From NCBI GenBank assembly GCA_022704885.1, contig JAKJFO010000174.1, positions 1 to 8,249 of the forward strand: DNA of 8,249 bases. The letters are read 5' to 3'. Position 1 is the stretch's first letter. The number at the start of each line of letters is the position of its first letter. A model generated the notes under the pieces. It was not told the DNA's origin. It saw nothing but the letters and a program-made list of their open reading frames with translations, and ran no database searches. The position numbers and the translations under genes are program-made. The stretch is from Candidatus Rifleibacteriota bacterium. Lineage in GTDB: Bacteria > Riflebacteria > Ozemobacteria > Ozemobacterales > Ozemobacteraceae. Positions 1 to 7,905 of the stretch are shown here, piece by piece.

Positions 1-2
1 CA

Positions 3-671
3 GAAGCCCGGCAGCTGCTCGAAACAATTGCTTCGCGCACGGCCGTCGTTGCCAGGGAGTCTGCCAGAACAGCTGAAATAAAGAATGCGCTGGTTAAGGT
101 GAACCCTGAACATGAAATGGTGCTTAAACTCGACGATGTGCTACGTTCTCTCGAACTGGGTCTGGAACGCCTGCGCAACTGTGGTGTTGCTCTGGCCTCA
201 GCCACAGCTGTGGCCGAAAAAGTCGCCCCGGAAAAGACCGAAGCCGAGCTGACGGCAAAACTGCAGGAAGTTGCAGCTGCAATTGCCTGCGCCGACAAGG
301 TGCTGAAGGAACTCCCCGAAATTCCGGCTTCTCTGGCCAAGGCTCAGGCAAGAATCGTCAGGGTCTTTGCTATTTTACATCAGAAAGTCTTTGCCGAAAC
401 AGTACGCCTGGGCCTTGAAGCCGACACTTCGTCGAACTGGGATTCAGCTGTCGGCCGTGAAGCCCGCAAAATTGCCGATCTCTACGCCCGCGCGCACGCG
501 CTCGATGACACCATAACTGCCGAAAACGCGCTCTATTTCCCTGATATCGAAATTCTGACCATCGATGAAGAACTGAAGGCCGCCGCTGCCAGTTCGGCCG
601 CTGCCACCCTCTACCTCGCCAACGCTACAGCTCTGTATGAAGATCCGGATGCCACACCACAAAAACATTGA
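3..671 (+). CDS. Alanine-rich helical protein of unknown function, 5' end outside the window
   Basis: The reading frame is open from the left edge to TGA at 669-671, giving 222 visible residues. An in-frame GTG at 99 could be called as the start, but the 32 codons before it are open and have the same Ala/Glu/Arg-rich character, and no Shine-Dalgarno site precedes it, so I read the gene as beginning outside the window. The product looks almost wholly alpha-helical and rich in Ala, Leu, Glu and Lys, with amphipathic stretches that could form coiled coils or helical bundles (for example around LRSLELGLERLR and LTAKLQEVAAAI). I see no signal peptide, membrane segment or catalytic motif in the visible part. 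I do not recognise the family. It stands 53 bp upstream of the ABC importer operon on the same strand, so read-through is possible, but nothing shows a shared function. Confidence 0.72.
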   Translation, partial: EARQLLETIASRTAVVARESARTAEIKNALVKVNPEHEMVLKLDDVLRSLELGLERLRNCGVALASATAVAEKVAPEKTEAELTAKLQEVAAAIACADKVLKELPEIPASLAKAQARIVRVFAILHQKVFAETVRLGLEADTSSNWDSAVGREARKIADLYARAHALDDTITAENALYFPDIEILTIDEELKAAAASSAAATLYLANATALYEDPDATPQKH

Positions 672-696
672 TTGGTTGTGTCTGGTGGTGTAAAGT
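668..696 (+). promoter_or_regulatory. Possible promoter for the ABC importer operon
   Basis: TTGATT (668-673) and TAAAGT (691-696) are separated by 17 bp, a plausible but weak sigma70-type pair. The -35 element overlaps the stop codon of the upstream gene. Just downstream, GTGTAAAGT (688-696) is followed by a near copy, GTGTTAAACT (698-707). The substrate-binding protein gene starts at 725 with GAGGA (714-718) six bases ahead of its ATG. No Fur-box-like palindrome is apparent, and the 53-bp gap cannot hold a cobalamin riboswitch. Confidence 0.3.
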
Positions 697-724
697 AGTG
701 TTAAACTGCTGGTGAGGATTCTAG

Positions 725-1870
725 ATGAAGCTGGTAAAATACGGACTTCTGGTAATTTTTTTCGTGACGGCCTGTGCGCAAATCGTCTGGGCGACTTTTC
801 CTTGTGAAGTTGTCGACTGCCATGGTCGCAAGATCGTGCTCGAGCAGGAACCAAAGCGTATCGTTATCGCCGGTCGCGCTGGATTTATGATCACCAATGC
901 GGCATTCTTTTTTAAAACTGCCCCTGACAAGCTGATTTCCTACAGCAAATCGCTAAAACTGGTTAATAATGACAAATTTTATCAGATGGTCGATCCCGGC
1001 TTTGCCAGCAGGATTTTCAATGATTTTGAAACCGGTATCGAAGAGCTGGCTGCGATGAAACCAGATCTTATTCTGCTGCGCGACTTTGAGCGGCAGAAAT
1101 ACGAGCGCAGCCTCGAACAGCTCGGCATCAGATGCGCATTTTTCAGCCTCGAAGACCCGACAAAATATCCTGCCGAAATCGAGACCCTCAGCATTATTTT
1201 TGGCGAGCCGGCACGCGGCGCCGAAATCGCCAGATTCTACCTGGGATGGCAACAGAGAATAGCCGGCAGGCTGCGCAAATATAAGAGCGCCTTTCCTGAT
1301 GTTCTTCACGTTTATCCTGCTGATAAAAGCGGCGCTGTCGCACACCATGTAACCACTCCGCCCGAAGCCGCACCGCCAAGGGTGCTGCACCTCTATTATT
1401 CAGCCAAGGGTGGCGCCGTATCGTTCAATGTTGCGCCGTCCCGGTGGATTCAGACCTGGCTGGTAGAACAGGCCGGCGCCCGGGCCGTCTGGAAGGAGGC
1501 TGGTATCGGCAACGGCTGGCAGCAGATCGGATTCGATCAGATCGCGGCCTGGCAGCCGGAGTATGTGTTTGTGACTTCTTATGGCAGCGATGTCGTCATG
1601 GCAAAACAACATCTGCTCAAAGACCCGCTCTGGGCTGAAATGGCGGCTGTCAGACAGGGCAAACTTTATGCTTTTCCCGAAGACTTTGTCTGCTGGGATC
1701 AGCCTGATTCTCGCTGGATTCTTGGCCTTTGCTGGCTTTCTGCGATGTTGTGGCCCGAAATTCCTGAGCTCAGAACCGATATGCATGAGCTGTATCAGAG
1801 CTTTTTCGCACTTTACGGGTTGACTCCTGAGCAGATCAAAACGATCGATATACGCGGAGATTACTTTTGA
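725..1870 (+). CDS. ABC importer substrate-binding protein, iron-siderophore/heme/cobalamin class
   Basis: This 381-residue protein should capture a metal chelate (ferric siderophore, heme or corrinoid) outside the membrane and deliver it to the permease encoded next. The N-terminus has Lys residues and a hydrophobic core (about 7-22). V14-T15-A16-C17 fits a lipobox, so it may be a lipoprotein; cleavage after VWA (23) is the alternative. Family-like segments are the first strand region (PKRIVIAG, 43-50), MKPDLILLR (111-119), WIQTWLVEQAG (241-251), the IAAWQPEYVFVTSYG block, and WDQPDSRWILGL (324-335). These fit the two-lobed BtuF/FepB-like fold (COG0614 type). The protein is somewhat long for that family, partly because of an internal duplication near 193-236. 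The start is supported by GAGGA at 714-718. Its stop overlaps the permease start by 4 bp. The class is secure; the substrate is not. Confidence 0.9.
   Translation: MKLVKYGLLVIFFVTACAQIVWATFPCEVVDCHGRKIVLEQEPKRIVIAGRAGFMITNAAFFFKTAPDKLISYSKSLKLVNNDKFYQMVDPGFASRIFNDFETGIEELAAMKPDLILLRDFERQKYERSLEQLGIRCAFFSLEDPTKYPAEIETLSIIFGEPARGAEIARFYLGWQQRIAGRLRKYKSAFPDVLHVYPADKSGAVAHHVTTPPEAAPPRVLHLYYSAKGGAVSFNVAPSRWIQTWLVEQAGARAVWKEAGIGNGWQQIGFDQIAAWQPEYVFVTSYGSDVVMAKQHLLKDPLWAEMAAVRQGKLYAFPEDFVCWDQPDSRWILGLCWLSAMLWPEIPELRTDMHELYQSFFALYGLTPEQIKTIDIRGDYF
1301..1432 (+). repeat. Internal duplication within the substrate-binding protein gene
   Basis: Residues 193-209 (VLHVYPADKSGAVAHHV) and 220-236 (VLHLYYSAKGGAVSFNV) align without gaps and share 9 of 17 residues. 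The offset is 27 residues, or 81 bp. The second copy leads directly into WIQTW, as I recall for the family's usual single strand, so the first copy, plus a Pro-rich link (TTPPEAAPP), looks like the extra one. The DNA of the two copies has diverged, chiefly at third codon positions, so this is not a recent slippage event. Confidence 0.6.
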
Positions 1871-2883
1871 CTCAGGCGTCAGAGATTAATCCGGTGCGGC
1901 GAGCCCGCCTGTTATTTGTCGGGCTGACAGCGGCACTGCTGCTGATCTTTGTGTTGTCGCTGCTCGCTGGTCGTTATCCGAGTCCCGGACTGCTCAGCCT
2001 CGAGCAGGTGCAGAACGATCAGATGGCACACAACATCGTTTTTCGCATGCGTCTGCCACGTGCTCTTCTGGCTGTTGCGGTTGGCATGAGTCTCGCGGCC
2101 GCCGGCACCGTCATGCAGATGATTTTTGGCAACCCTCTCGTTGATCCCGGTTTTCTTGGGGTCTCACAGGGTGCCGCTTTTGGTGCCGGTCTCAGTATCG
2201 TCTTTTTTGGCAGCTCGCCCTGGATGATTCAGGCTTCGGCCGCATTCTTTGCCTGTCTTGGCCTTGTCATCTCATATTTTGTCGCCTGGAAAATTCGCTA
2301 TGGTTCCTGGGTGCTGCGCCTGATTCTGGCGGGTATCTGTGTCTCAGCGATATTTACTTCGCTGCTTGGCATCACCAAATATGCGGCCGACCCGACTACG
2401 CAACTGGCAGAACTGACTTTCTGGCTGCTCGGCGGCCTGTCGGCGATCACCTGGCAGGAAGTCAAAATCGTTGTGCCACTTGTGCTGCTCTGTCTCGTCG
2501 GTCTGCTGCTGTTCCGCTGGCGCCTCAATATTCTCGCCCTCAAAGACTCTACCGCATTTTCGCTGGGCGTTTCGACCACCCGCGAACGCGCTTTTATTCT
2601 CGCGCTGGCTGTTATCGCTACCGCCGCGGTTACCGCTGTCAGCGGCCTGATTGCCTGGGTCGGACTGATCATGCCCCATCTGGCCCGGCGCCTGTTTGGC
2701 GCTGATGCCCGCTTCGCACTGCCTGGCAGTATGCTGCTGGGTGCGCTGTCTGTGCTGATCTGCGACAGCCTGAGTCGGGTTCCTTTTGCCGCTGAGATTC
2801 CGCTCGGCATAGTTACCTCGCTGTTCGGCGCCTTGTTCTTTATGGTGCTGATGATGAGTGGTTCTGTTGGAGTTAAGAAGTGA
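1867..2883 (+). CDS. FecCD/BtuC-type ABC permease
   Basis: This 338-residue, strongly hydrophobic inner-membrane protein is the transmembrane subunit of the importer, normally a homodimer forming the translocation path. Family landmarks are RLPRALLAVAVG (62-73), the GNPLVDPGFLGVSQGAAFGA block (88-107), FWLLGGLS (185-192), the segment SGLIAWVGLIMPHLARR (259-275), GADARFALPG (278-287) and EIPLGIVT (310-317). The length is normal for the family. The start is TTG at 1867, supported by GGAGA at 1856-1860 with a 6-base gap, and it overlaps the previous gene's stop as TTGA. No nearby ATG offers a better start. The end overlaps the ATPase gene as GTGA. Near the C-terminus, LFGALFF has Ala where I recall the family often having Pro; this is probably a tolerated variation. 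Confidence 0.95.
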   Translation: MTQASEINPVRRARLLFVGLTAALLLIFVLSLLAGRYPSPGLLSLEQVQNDQMAHNIVFRMRLPRALLAVAVGMSLAAAGTVMQMIFGNPLVDPGFLGVSQGAAFGAGLSIVFFGSSPWMIQASAAFFACLGLVISYFVAWKIRYGSWVLRLILAGICVSAIFTSLLGITKYAADPTTQLAELTFWLLGGLSAITWQEVKIVVPLVLLCLVGLLLFRWRLNILALKDSTAFSLGVSTTRERAFILALAVIATAAVTAVSGLIAWVGLIMPHLARRLFGADARFALPGSMLLGALSVLICDSLSRVPFAAEIPLGIVTSLFGALFFMVLMMSGSVGVKK

Positions 2884-3656
2884 GCGAAGCAATTCTTGAA
2901 TTTAACCGTCTGAGTTTTGCCTATCAAAAAGGCTCGTCGCTGGTGCTCGAAGGGTTTTCGATGCAGATCGACCGCGGCGGCGTTGTTGCCGTTCTCGGCC
3001 CGAACGGCACCGGCAAAACCACCATGCTCATGCTCGCTTTGGGCTGGCTTTCGCCGGATGCCGGGCAGGTAAAGCTTCTGGGCCGCCCGCTCGATGACTA
3101 CACCCGTCGCGAACTTGGTCAGATCATCAGCCTGGTGCCGCAGTTCGAACCGACTTTTTTCGATTTCAGCCTGCTCGATTTTGCTTTGCTTGGTCGCGCC
3201 CCCTATCTCGGCAGTTTTTCGATGCCGTCAGCCGAAGATTACGATATCGCCAGACAGGCCCTGACCAAGGTCGGAATGGCCGAAAAGGCAACGCGCTCGG
3301 TAATGAATATCAGCGGAGGAGAACACCAGCTTGTGCTGCTGGCCCGTTCGCTCGCCCAACAGACCGAGCTGCTGCTGCTCGATGAGCCGACTTCTCATCT
3401 CGACATTAAAAATAAATCGCGCCTTCTTGCGATTTTGCGCGAGCTCGTCGCCGAAGGCAAAACCATCATCTTTACTACGCACGAGCCCGATGTCGCGGCA
3501 ATGATCGCTACTTCAGTGGTCATGGTCAAGGGCGGCAGGGTGCTGCACGCCGGCCCGGTCGCCGAGGTAATGACCGGCGCCAATCTTACTGATGTCTACG
3601 ATACCCGCATCGAAGCCGGCGAATACGCCTCCCGCCATGTTTTCTTCTGGGACTGA
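2880..3656 (+). CDS. FecE/BtuD-type ABC importer ATPase
   Basis: This 258-residue cytoplasmic ATPase powers the importer. All motor motifs are present in order: Walker A GPNGTGKTT (40-48), Q-loop Gln in LVPQ (85-88), FALLGRAPYLG (101-111), a block typical of the siderophore/B12 ATPases, signature ISGGE (144-148), Walker B LLLLDEPT (164-171), D-loop SHLD (172-175) and switch His (H201 in TTHEPD). The signature has Ile where LSGGE is usual, a common conservative change. The GTG start at 2880 overlaps the permease stop (GTGA) and is preceded by GGAG (2869-2872) seven bases away, consistent with coupled translation. It is the last gene of the operon; a small hairpin follows at 3661-3678. Confidence 0.95.
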   Translation: MSEAILEFNRLSFAYQKGSSLVLEGFSMQIDRGGVVAVLGPNGTGKTTMLMLALGWLSPDAGQVKLLGRPLDDYTRRELGQIISLVPQFEPTFFDFSLLDFALLGRAPYLGSFSMPSAEDYDIARQALTKVGMAEKATRSVMNISGGEHQLVLLARSLAQQTELLLLDEPTSHLDIKNKSRLLAILRELVAEGKTIIFTTHEPDVAAMIATSVVMVKGGRVLHAGPVAEVMTGANLTDVYDTRIEAGEYASRHVFFWD

Positions 3657-3660
3657 TATT

Positions 3661-3678
3661 CCCTCTTGAGGCAGAGGG
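3661..3678 (+). repeat. Short perfect hairpin after the importer operon, possible weak terminator
   Basis: CCCTCT (3661-3666) and AGAGGG (3673-3678) can pair as a 6-bp stem around a 6-base loop, starting 5 bases after the ATPase stop codon. The bases that follow (CGGTTTGG) have only three consecutive T, so it does not look like a strong intrinsic terminator. It also overlaps the candidate -35 box of the next gene. Confidence 0.4.
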
Positions 3679-3694
3679 CGGTTTGGTGTATAGT
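3666..3694 (+). promoter_or_regulatory. Sigma70-type promoter for the SNF2 gene
   Basis: TTGAGG (3666-3671) and TATAGT (3689-3694) are spaced by 17 bp. The -10 matches five of six consensus bases and the -35 matches four of six. Transcription would start around 3701, leaving a leader of about 13 bases before ATG 3714. This placement argues against translation starting at the TTG at 3666, which would lie in the -35 box. Confidence 0.5.
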
Positions 3695-3697
3695 CTG

Positions 3698-3710
3698 CAG
3701 GTCACACCTG
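3698..3710. promoter_or_regulatory. Small dyad at the predicted transcription start, possible operator
   Basis: CAGGT (3698-3702) and ACCTG (3706-3710) form a perfect inverted repeat around CAC. It lies over the predicted transcription start and just before the ATG of the SNF2 gene, where a repressor or leader hairpin could act. At 5 bp per arm it could occur by chance. Confidence 0.25.
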
Positions 3711-3737
3711 AATATGAAACCCAGATCACCTGAATAT
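3706..3737 (+). repeat. 10-bp direct repeat across the SNF2 start codon
   Basis: ACCTGAATAT occurs at 3706-3715 and again at 3728-3737, a period of 22 bp or about two helical turns. The first copy runs into the ATG at 3714; the second lies in codons 5-8. It may be a binding-site pair or a chance repeat. Confidence 0.35.
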
Positions 3738-6700
3738 ACCGCTCATTACGCCGAGTGTAAAAAACGCTTCTCTGAACTGACAGAGTCAGATCAGCTCATG
3801 GTCGAGCTTCTGGCGTTTTATTACACCAGAACTAACGCTGCCGATCTCGCCCGCATGCTCAGGCAGCTTTTTGCAAATACCGGTAACAACTACACTTTTA
3901 CGACACAGGTCGTTATGAACATCTTCGGCGGGTTGTCGCAGAAGGGTTTCGTCATTATTGACGGCGAAGCGATCAGCTGTCATGATGAATATCTCGATGT
4001 CGCCTGCCGCAACGCGGTTTTGCGCAAGCATGTCATGCCGGTTCTCAACGCGATCAAAGGCGTGCTCAAGGCCAGCTATTTTGCGCCCGGGCAGGCGGTT
4101 TCGCTGCAGTATTATTCTGAGATTCGCCGCCTGCGCCTGGATCTGTTCAGCGGCAGTATTTTCATGTTGCCTGAGCATGTTTCAGGCCGGGCCACCGATC
4201 CTGATGATGCCCTTCTCGGTATGCCGCTTTTCTGCGCCGCCATGTTTCCATTCGAGGCCGACTGGTTCGAATGTCTGCCGGTAATCTGCCAGACCAGCAT
4301 TTTTCGCACGGCCATGCAGTTTACCAGAATATATTTTGTTGATTTTCCCGGGCTGGTCAAATATTTTTGTGACCGGCGCTGGCTCAAATCAGATGCTTTC
4401 TGGCGCTTTGGCGCTCTGCCGATGGCAGAATACCAGTTGCTGAAAGGCGATTTCGAACTGGCTCTACTCTATGCTGAAATGTCGCAGGAGCCGGAAGCCG
4501 GCGCGATTACTGCTGCTGTCGAACTGTTGCAGGGTAATACGGCTGGTGCTCTCGATCTTTTTGCCCGCGCGATAAGAGCAAATCGCAAATCGCATGGCCG
4601 CAACGGTGGCTGTTTTGACCATCTCGGCGATTTTTTCTATCTGGTGGCTCTGCTTGCCGAAAACACCCCGGCCAGTATTAAAAAGGCCGAAGATCTGGTG
4701 GCCATTGCCAGTCGCCAGAACAGCTTCCTTCCCGGGCTTGATCTGCTGATGACGCATCTGCAACGTTTCAGAATCGGTGCCGTCGAGGCTTTTGCCAATT
4801 TTGAACAGGCGCTTGGAGCTTATCACACGCCTCTTCGCAGCTGGCTGGCAATTTTTGTGTTCAGCTGGGTGAATGGTTGCGATGCCAGGCTTTTGCCTGC
4901 GATTAGTTCGGTGACAGAGATTGCCGGACCTGAAGGCCTGAGTTTGCCTTATTGCGAATGTCAGAGAATGCGCGCTGAACTTGGCGAAAAACTTACGAAC
5001 TCTGAACGCAAGCTGTTGGCAGAATGGGCAAAGTCGGGATGCGTGCCAGTTTCGCACCTGCTTGAAGCACGTGCCCAGTGGCAGATCGTGCTCGATTCTC
5101 TTAAAAATGTTCTGGTACCAGACGCCGGCACAGATGAGCCAGATCGTATGCTGACCTGGGGCGTTTCTTACAGTCTTTCCGGGGCAGAATTCGACTCGTT
5201 TCTGATCGAGCCTCGTGAAAAAATTCGTCTCAAATCCGGGCGCTGGTCAGCGGGCAAGCTTCTCGACATCAATACCTTCAATCGCGAAAACCCCGATTTT
5301 CCAGAGCATTTCACCGAGCATGACCGCCGCCTGGTCAGGCATTTCATGCACCATCGCAGCCGAACGCTGTCATCTTACGACCGCGGTTTCAATGAGGCAT
5401 TGCTGCTGCTGGCCGGGCACCCGCATATCTATGCTAATGAAGGCAGGGAACATGTACAGATCGAAACCGGTGAGCCAATGCTTGTGGTTAACGAGATTGC
5501 CGGACATTACGAAATGCGTTTTCAACCCGAATATAATGGTCGCGAGATAATTATTATCGAAGAATCTGAAAGTGTTTTGCGCGTCTACAGTTTCAGCGAC
5601 CTGCAGATCAGGGCGGCAAAGCTTCTGAAGGCTTCCAGTCAGTTTCCCGTTGCAGCTAAGGACCAGCTGACGTCTGCGGTGACCGCTCTTTCGCGTCGCA
5701 TGCCTGTGCATTCGAATATTGAAGGAACCGAGACTCTGACTGCAGTTGAAACCGTGCCGTGCTGCGAAGAGCTGTTTTTGCAGCTGCAACCGGTTGGTGA
5801 GGGACTCTCGCTCAAGGTGCGGGTGCGCCCGTTCGGCAGTCACGGCCCGGCCATGTTGCCGGCACAGGGAATGCATGAGGTCTACACCCGTCAGGAAAAT
5901 CGCAAACTGCATACTGCCCGCGATTTTTTGTCTGAATCGCAGCATATTGAAGAGCTGGCAGCCCGTGTTCCGATGCTTTACGGTATCAATACCGAGCACC
6001 CCGAGGTTGTCTTTGCTGACCCTGAACCAGCGCTTGAATTGCTGTTGCAGCTCAACGATGTTCCCGGAATCAACATTGAATGGCCTGAAAAAGCTGGTGC
6101 CAAGAGAGTGCGCACGGTGTCGTTCGACCGTCTGCGCATGCGTATCGAAGGCTCGCAAAACTGGTTTTCTCTCGATGGCCAGCTTCGTATCGACGAGAAT
6201 GAGGTCGTCGGTCTGCAGAAACTGCTGCAACTTTATGCCGCCGGAGGCAGCCGGTTCGTGCAGATTGGCGAAGGCGAATTCATCGCTTTGACCGAAGACT
6301 TCAGACGACGACTCAATGATATCTACAGCTTCAGCGAGAGCCAGCACGGGCAATTGCGCGTGCATCAACTGGCCATTCCGGCTCTTGAAGATGCGCTTGC
6401 CGATCAGCCCAACATCGTTTTCGATGAACGCTGGCGCAAGGTTCTGCAGCGGCTGAAAAATGCCGACAAGCTCGAATTTTCTGTGCCTACAACACTGACC
6501 GCAGATTTGCGCGAATATCAGATAGAAGCTTTTCGCTGGCTCTGCCGCATGGACTATCTCGGCATGGGTGCCTGTCTCGCCGATGATATGGGTCTGGGCA
6601 AAACTGTCGAAGCACTGGCACTGCTGGTGCACAAAGCGGCGAAGGGCCCGGCACTGGTCGTCGCACCGACTTCGGTGTGCATGAACTGGTTTGAAGAGGC

Positions 6701-7886
6701 GCATCGTTTTGCGCCAACACTCAATCCGGTCATTTTTGCCCAGTCGCAGCGCCGTGAAACTCTGGCCGCTCTCGGTGCCTTTGATCTGGTGATCTGCAGT
6801 TACGGCATCATGCAGCGCGAAATCGAGATGCTTTCTGAAATCAAATGGGAAACAGTTATTCTCGACGAGGCGCAGGCCATCAAAAACATGGCCACAGTCA
6901 GATCGAAGGCAGCCATGGCGTTGCAGGGTAATTTCCGGCTGATCATGACCGGAACTCCGATTGAAAATCATCTCGGCGAACTCTGGAACCTTTTTCGTTT
7001 CATCAACCCCGGACTGCTCGGCTCGGTAGAAAGCTTCAACGCGCGCTTTGCCAACCCGATTCAGAGCGGCGGTGACAAATTCGTGCAGCGTCAGCTCAAG
7101 CGTCTGTTGCAGCCTTTTGTCATGCGGCGCACCAAAAATCAGGTGTTGCAGGATCTGCCGCCGCGCACCGAAATCATGCTGCGTGTCGAGCTCAGCAAAG
7201 ACGAAACGGCCCTTTATGAAAGCATGCGTCGGCAGGCGGTCAGCCGTCTCTCAGACATTGACGCCGCTGCCGGCCAGAAACACATCATGATTCTCGCCGA
7301 GCTCATGAAGCTGCGCCGACTCTGCTGTAACCCTTCTCTTGTTGCGCCTGAGCTCGATATCGCCAGTTCCAAGCTCTCGCTTTTCGAGTCGATCGTCGAT
7401 GAGCTTCTCGAAAACCGCCATAAGGCCCTGGTTTTCAGCCAGTTTGTCGATCACCTGACCATAGTCAGAGAACTGCTTGATAACAAGGGCATCAAATACC
7501 AGTATCTCGACGGCTCGACCCCCGCGCGCACCCGCACCCGCTCGATCAAAGATTTTCAGGCCGGCGAGGGCGACCTGTTTCTGATCAGTCTCAAAGCCGG
7601 CGGGCTCGGGCTAAACCTGACCGCAGCCGATTACGTGATTCATCTCGACCCTTGGTGGAACCCGGCCGTCGAAGACCAGGCCTCCGATCGCGCGCACCGC
7701 ATCGGTCAGCAGCGCCCGGTCACTATTTACCGGCTGATCACCAGTCGCACTATTGAAGAAAAAATCGTCGCGCTGCACCACAAAAAGCGTGAGCTTGCCG
7801 ACAGCCTGCTCGAAGGCAGCGATATGGCCGGCCGCGTCACCACCGCTGAGCTGCTCGCCCTGCTCCGCGAAACTTCCCTGAGCTGA
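3714..7886 (+). CDS. Large SNF2-family (Swi2/Snf2, HepA-like) ATPase with long N-terminal extension
   Basis: This 1390-residue protein is a DNA-translocating ATPase of helicase superfamily 2. The motor is complete: LREYQ (932-936), Walker A in DDMGLGKT (957-964, K963), VVAPTSV, Walker B DEAQ (1051-1054), TGTPIENHLGELWNLF (1079-1094), the second RecA-like lobe (about 1215-1345) with KALVFSQF (from 1237) and the arginine-finger motif DRAHRIGQ (1325-1332). Ahead of it, about 780-925 resembles the bacterial SNF2-associated region (W817 in NWFSL; FVQIGEGEFIALT). A middle part has GHP (568-570) and RPFG (705-708), blocks I recall from large bacterial SNF2 proteins. The N-terminus has a possible winged-helix-like segment (about 20-85) and a TPR-like helical stretch (about 230-430). 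I chose ATG 3714 over TTG 3666 because of the promoter; its Shine-Dalgarno site is weak. The cellular role (repair, transcription recycling, defence) is unknown. No methylase or nuclease partner is adjacent. Confidence 0.93.
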   Translation: MKPRSPEYTAHYAECKKRFSELTESDQLMVELLAFYYTRTNAADLARMLRQLFANTGNNYTFTTQVVMNIFGGLSQKGFVIIDGEAISCHDEYLDVACRNAVLRKHVMPVLNAIKGVLKASYFAPGQAVSLQYYSEIRRLRLDLFSGSIFMLPEHVSGRATDPDDALLGMPLFCAAMFPFEADWFECLPVICQTSIFRTAMQFTRIYFVDFPGLVKYFCDRRWLKSDAFWRFGALPMAEYQLLKGDFELALLYAEMSQEPEAGAITAAVELLQGNTAGALDLFARAIRANRKSHGRNGGCFDHLGDFFYLVALLAENTPASIKKAEDLVAIASRQNSFLPGLDLLMTHLQRFRIGAVEAFANFEQALGAYHTPLRSWLAIFVFSWVNGCDARLLPAISSVTEIAGPEGLSLPYCECQRMRAELGEKLTNSERKLLAEWAKSGCVPVSHLLEARAQWQIVLDSLKNVLVPDAGTDEPDRMLTWGVSYSLSGAEFDSFLIEPREKIRLKSGRWSAGKLLDINTFNRENPDFPEHFTEHDRRLVRHFMHHRSRTLSSYDRGFNEALLLLAGHPHIYANEGREHVQIETGEPMLVVNEIAGHYEMRFQPEYNGREIIIIEESESVLRVYSFSDLQIRAAKLLKASSQFPVAAKDQLTSAVTALSRRMPVHSNIEGTETLTAVETVPCCEELFLQLQPVGEGLSLKVRVRPFGSHGPAMLPAQGMHEVYTRQENRKLHTARDFLSESQHIEELAARVPMLYGINTEHPEVVFADPEPALELLLQLNDVPGINIEWPEKAGAKRVRTVSFDRLRMRIEGSQNWFSLDGQLRIDENEVVGLQKLLQLYAAGGSRFVQIGEGEFIALTEDFRRRLNDIYSFSESQHGQLRVHQLAIPALEDALADQPNIVFDERWRKVLQRLKNADKLEFSVPTTLTADLREYQIEAFRWLCRMDYLGMGACLADDMGLGKTVEALALLVHKAAKGPALVVAPTSVCMNWFEEAHRFAPTLNPVIFAQSQRRETLAALGAFDLVICSYGIMQREIEMLSEIKWETVILDEAQAIKNMATVRSKAAMALQGNFRLIMTGTPIENHLGELWNLFRFINPGLLGSVESFNARFANPIQSGGDKFVQRQLKRLLQPFVMRRTKNQVLQDLPPRTEIMLRVELSKDETALYESMRRQAVSRLSDIDAAAGQKHIMILAELMKLRRLCCNPSLVAPELDIASSKLSLFESIVDELLENRHKALVFSQFVDHLTIVRELLDNKGIKYQYLDGSTPARTRTRSIKDFQAGEGDLFLISLKAGGLGLNLTAADYVIHLDPWWNPAVEDQASDRAHRIGQQRPVTIYRLITSRTIEEKIVALHHKKRELADSLLEGSDMAGRVTTAELLALLRETSLS

Positions 7887-7905
7887 TCTCCTGGCCATCA
7901 ACCGC

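Noticed and set aside
99..101. GTG at 99 as the start of the first gene
   Set aside because: The frame is open to the left edge with similar composition, and there is no Shine-Dalgarno site before the GTG.
648..691. Possible hairpin ACACCAC...GTGGTGT around the first gene's stop
   Set aside because: The stem is only 7 bp with a loop of over 20 bases and no T-run, so it is not a convincing terminator.
672..724. Cobalamin riboswitch or Fur box ahead of the importer operon
   Set aside because: The 53-bp gap is far too short for a cobalamin riboswitch, and no recognisable Fur palindrome is present.
3666..3713. TTG at 3666 as the start of the SNF2 gene, adding 16 residues
   Set aside because: The TTG falls in the candidate -35 box and hairpin, and the extra residues look like non-coding translation. 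ATG 3714 agrees better with the promoter.
5370..6971. 533-codon open frame on the - strand
   Set aside because: It lies fully antisense to conserved SNF2 sequence. Its translation is rich in Arg, His, Gln and Cys without recognisable motifs, and it is best explained as a shadow of codon bias in the real gene.
3714..7886. SNF2 protein as part of a phage-defence system such as DISARM
   Set aside because: No methyltransferase, phospholipase D-like, DUF1998 or nuclease gene is visible beside it. The neighbours are a transporter and a small exported protein.
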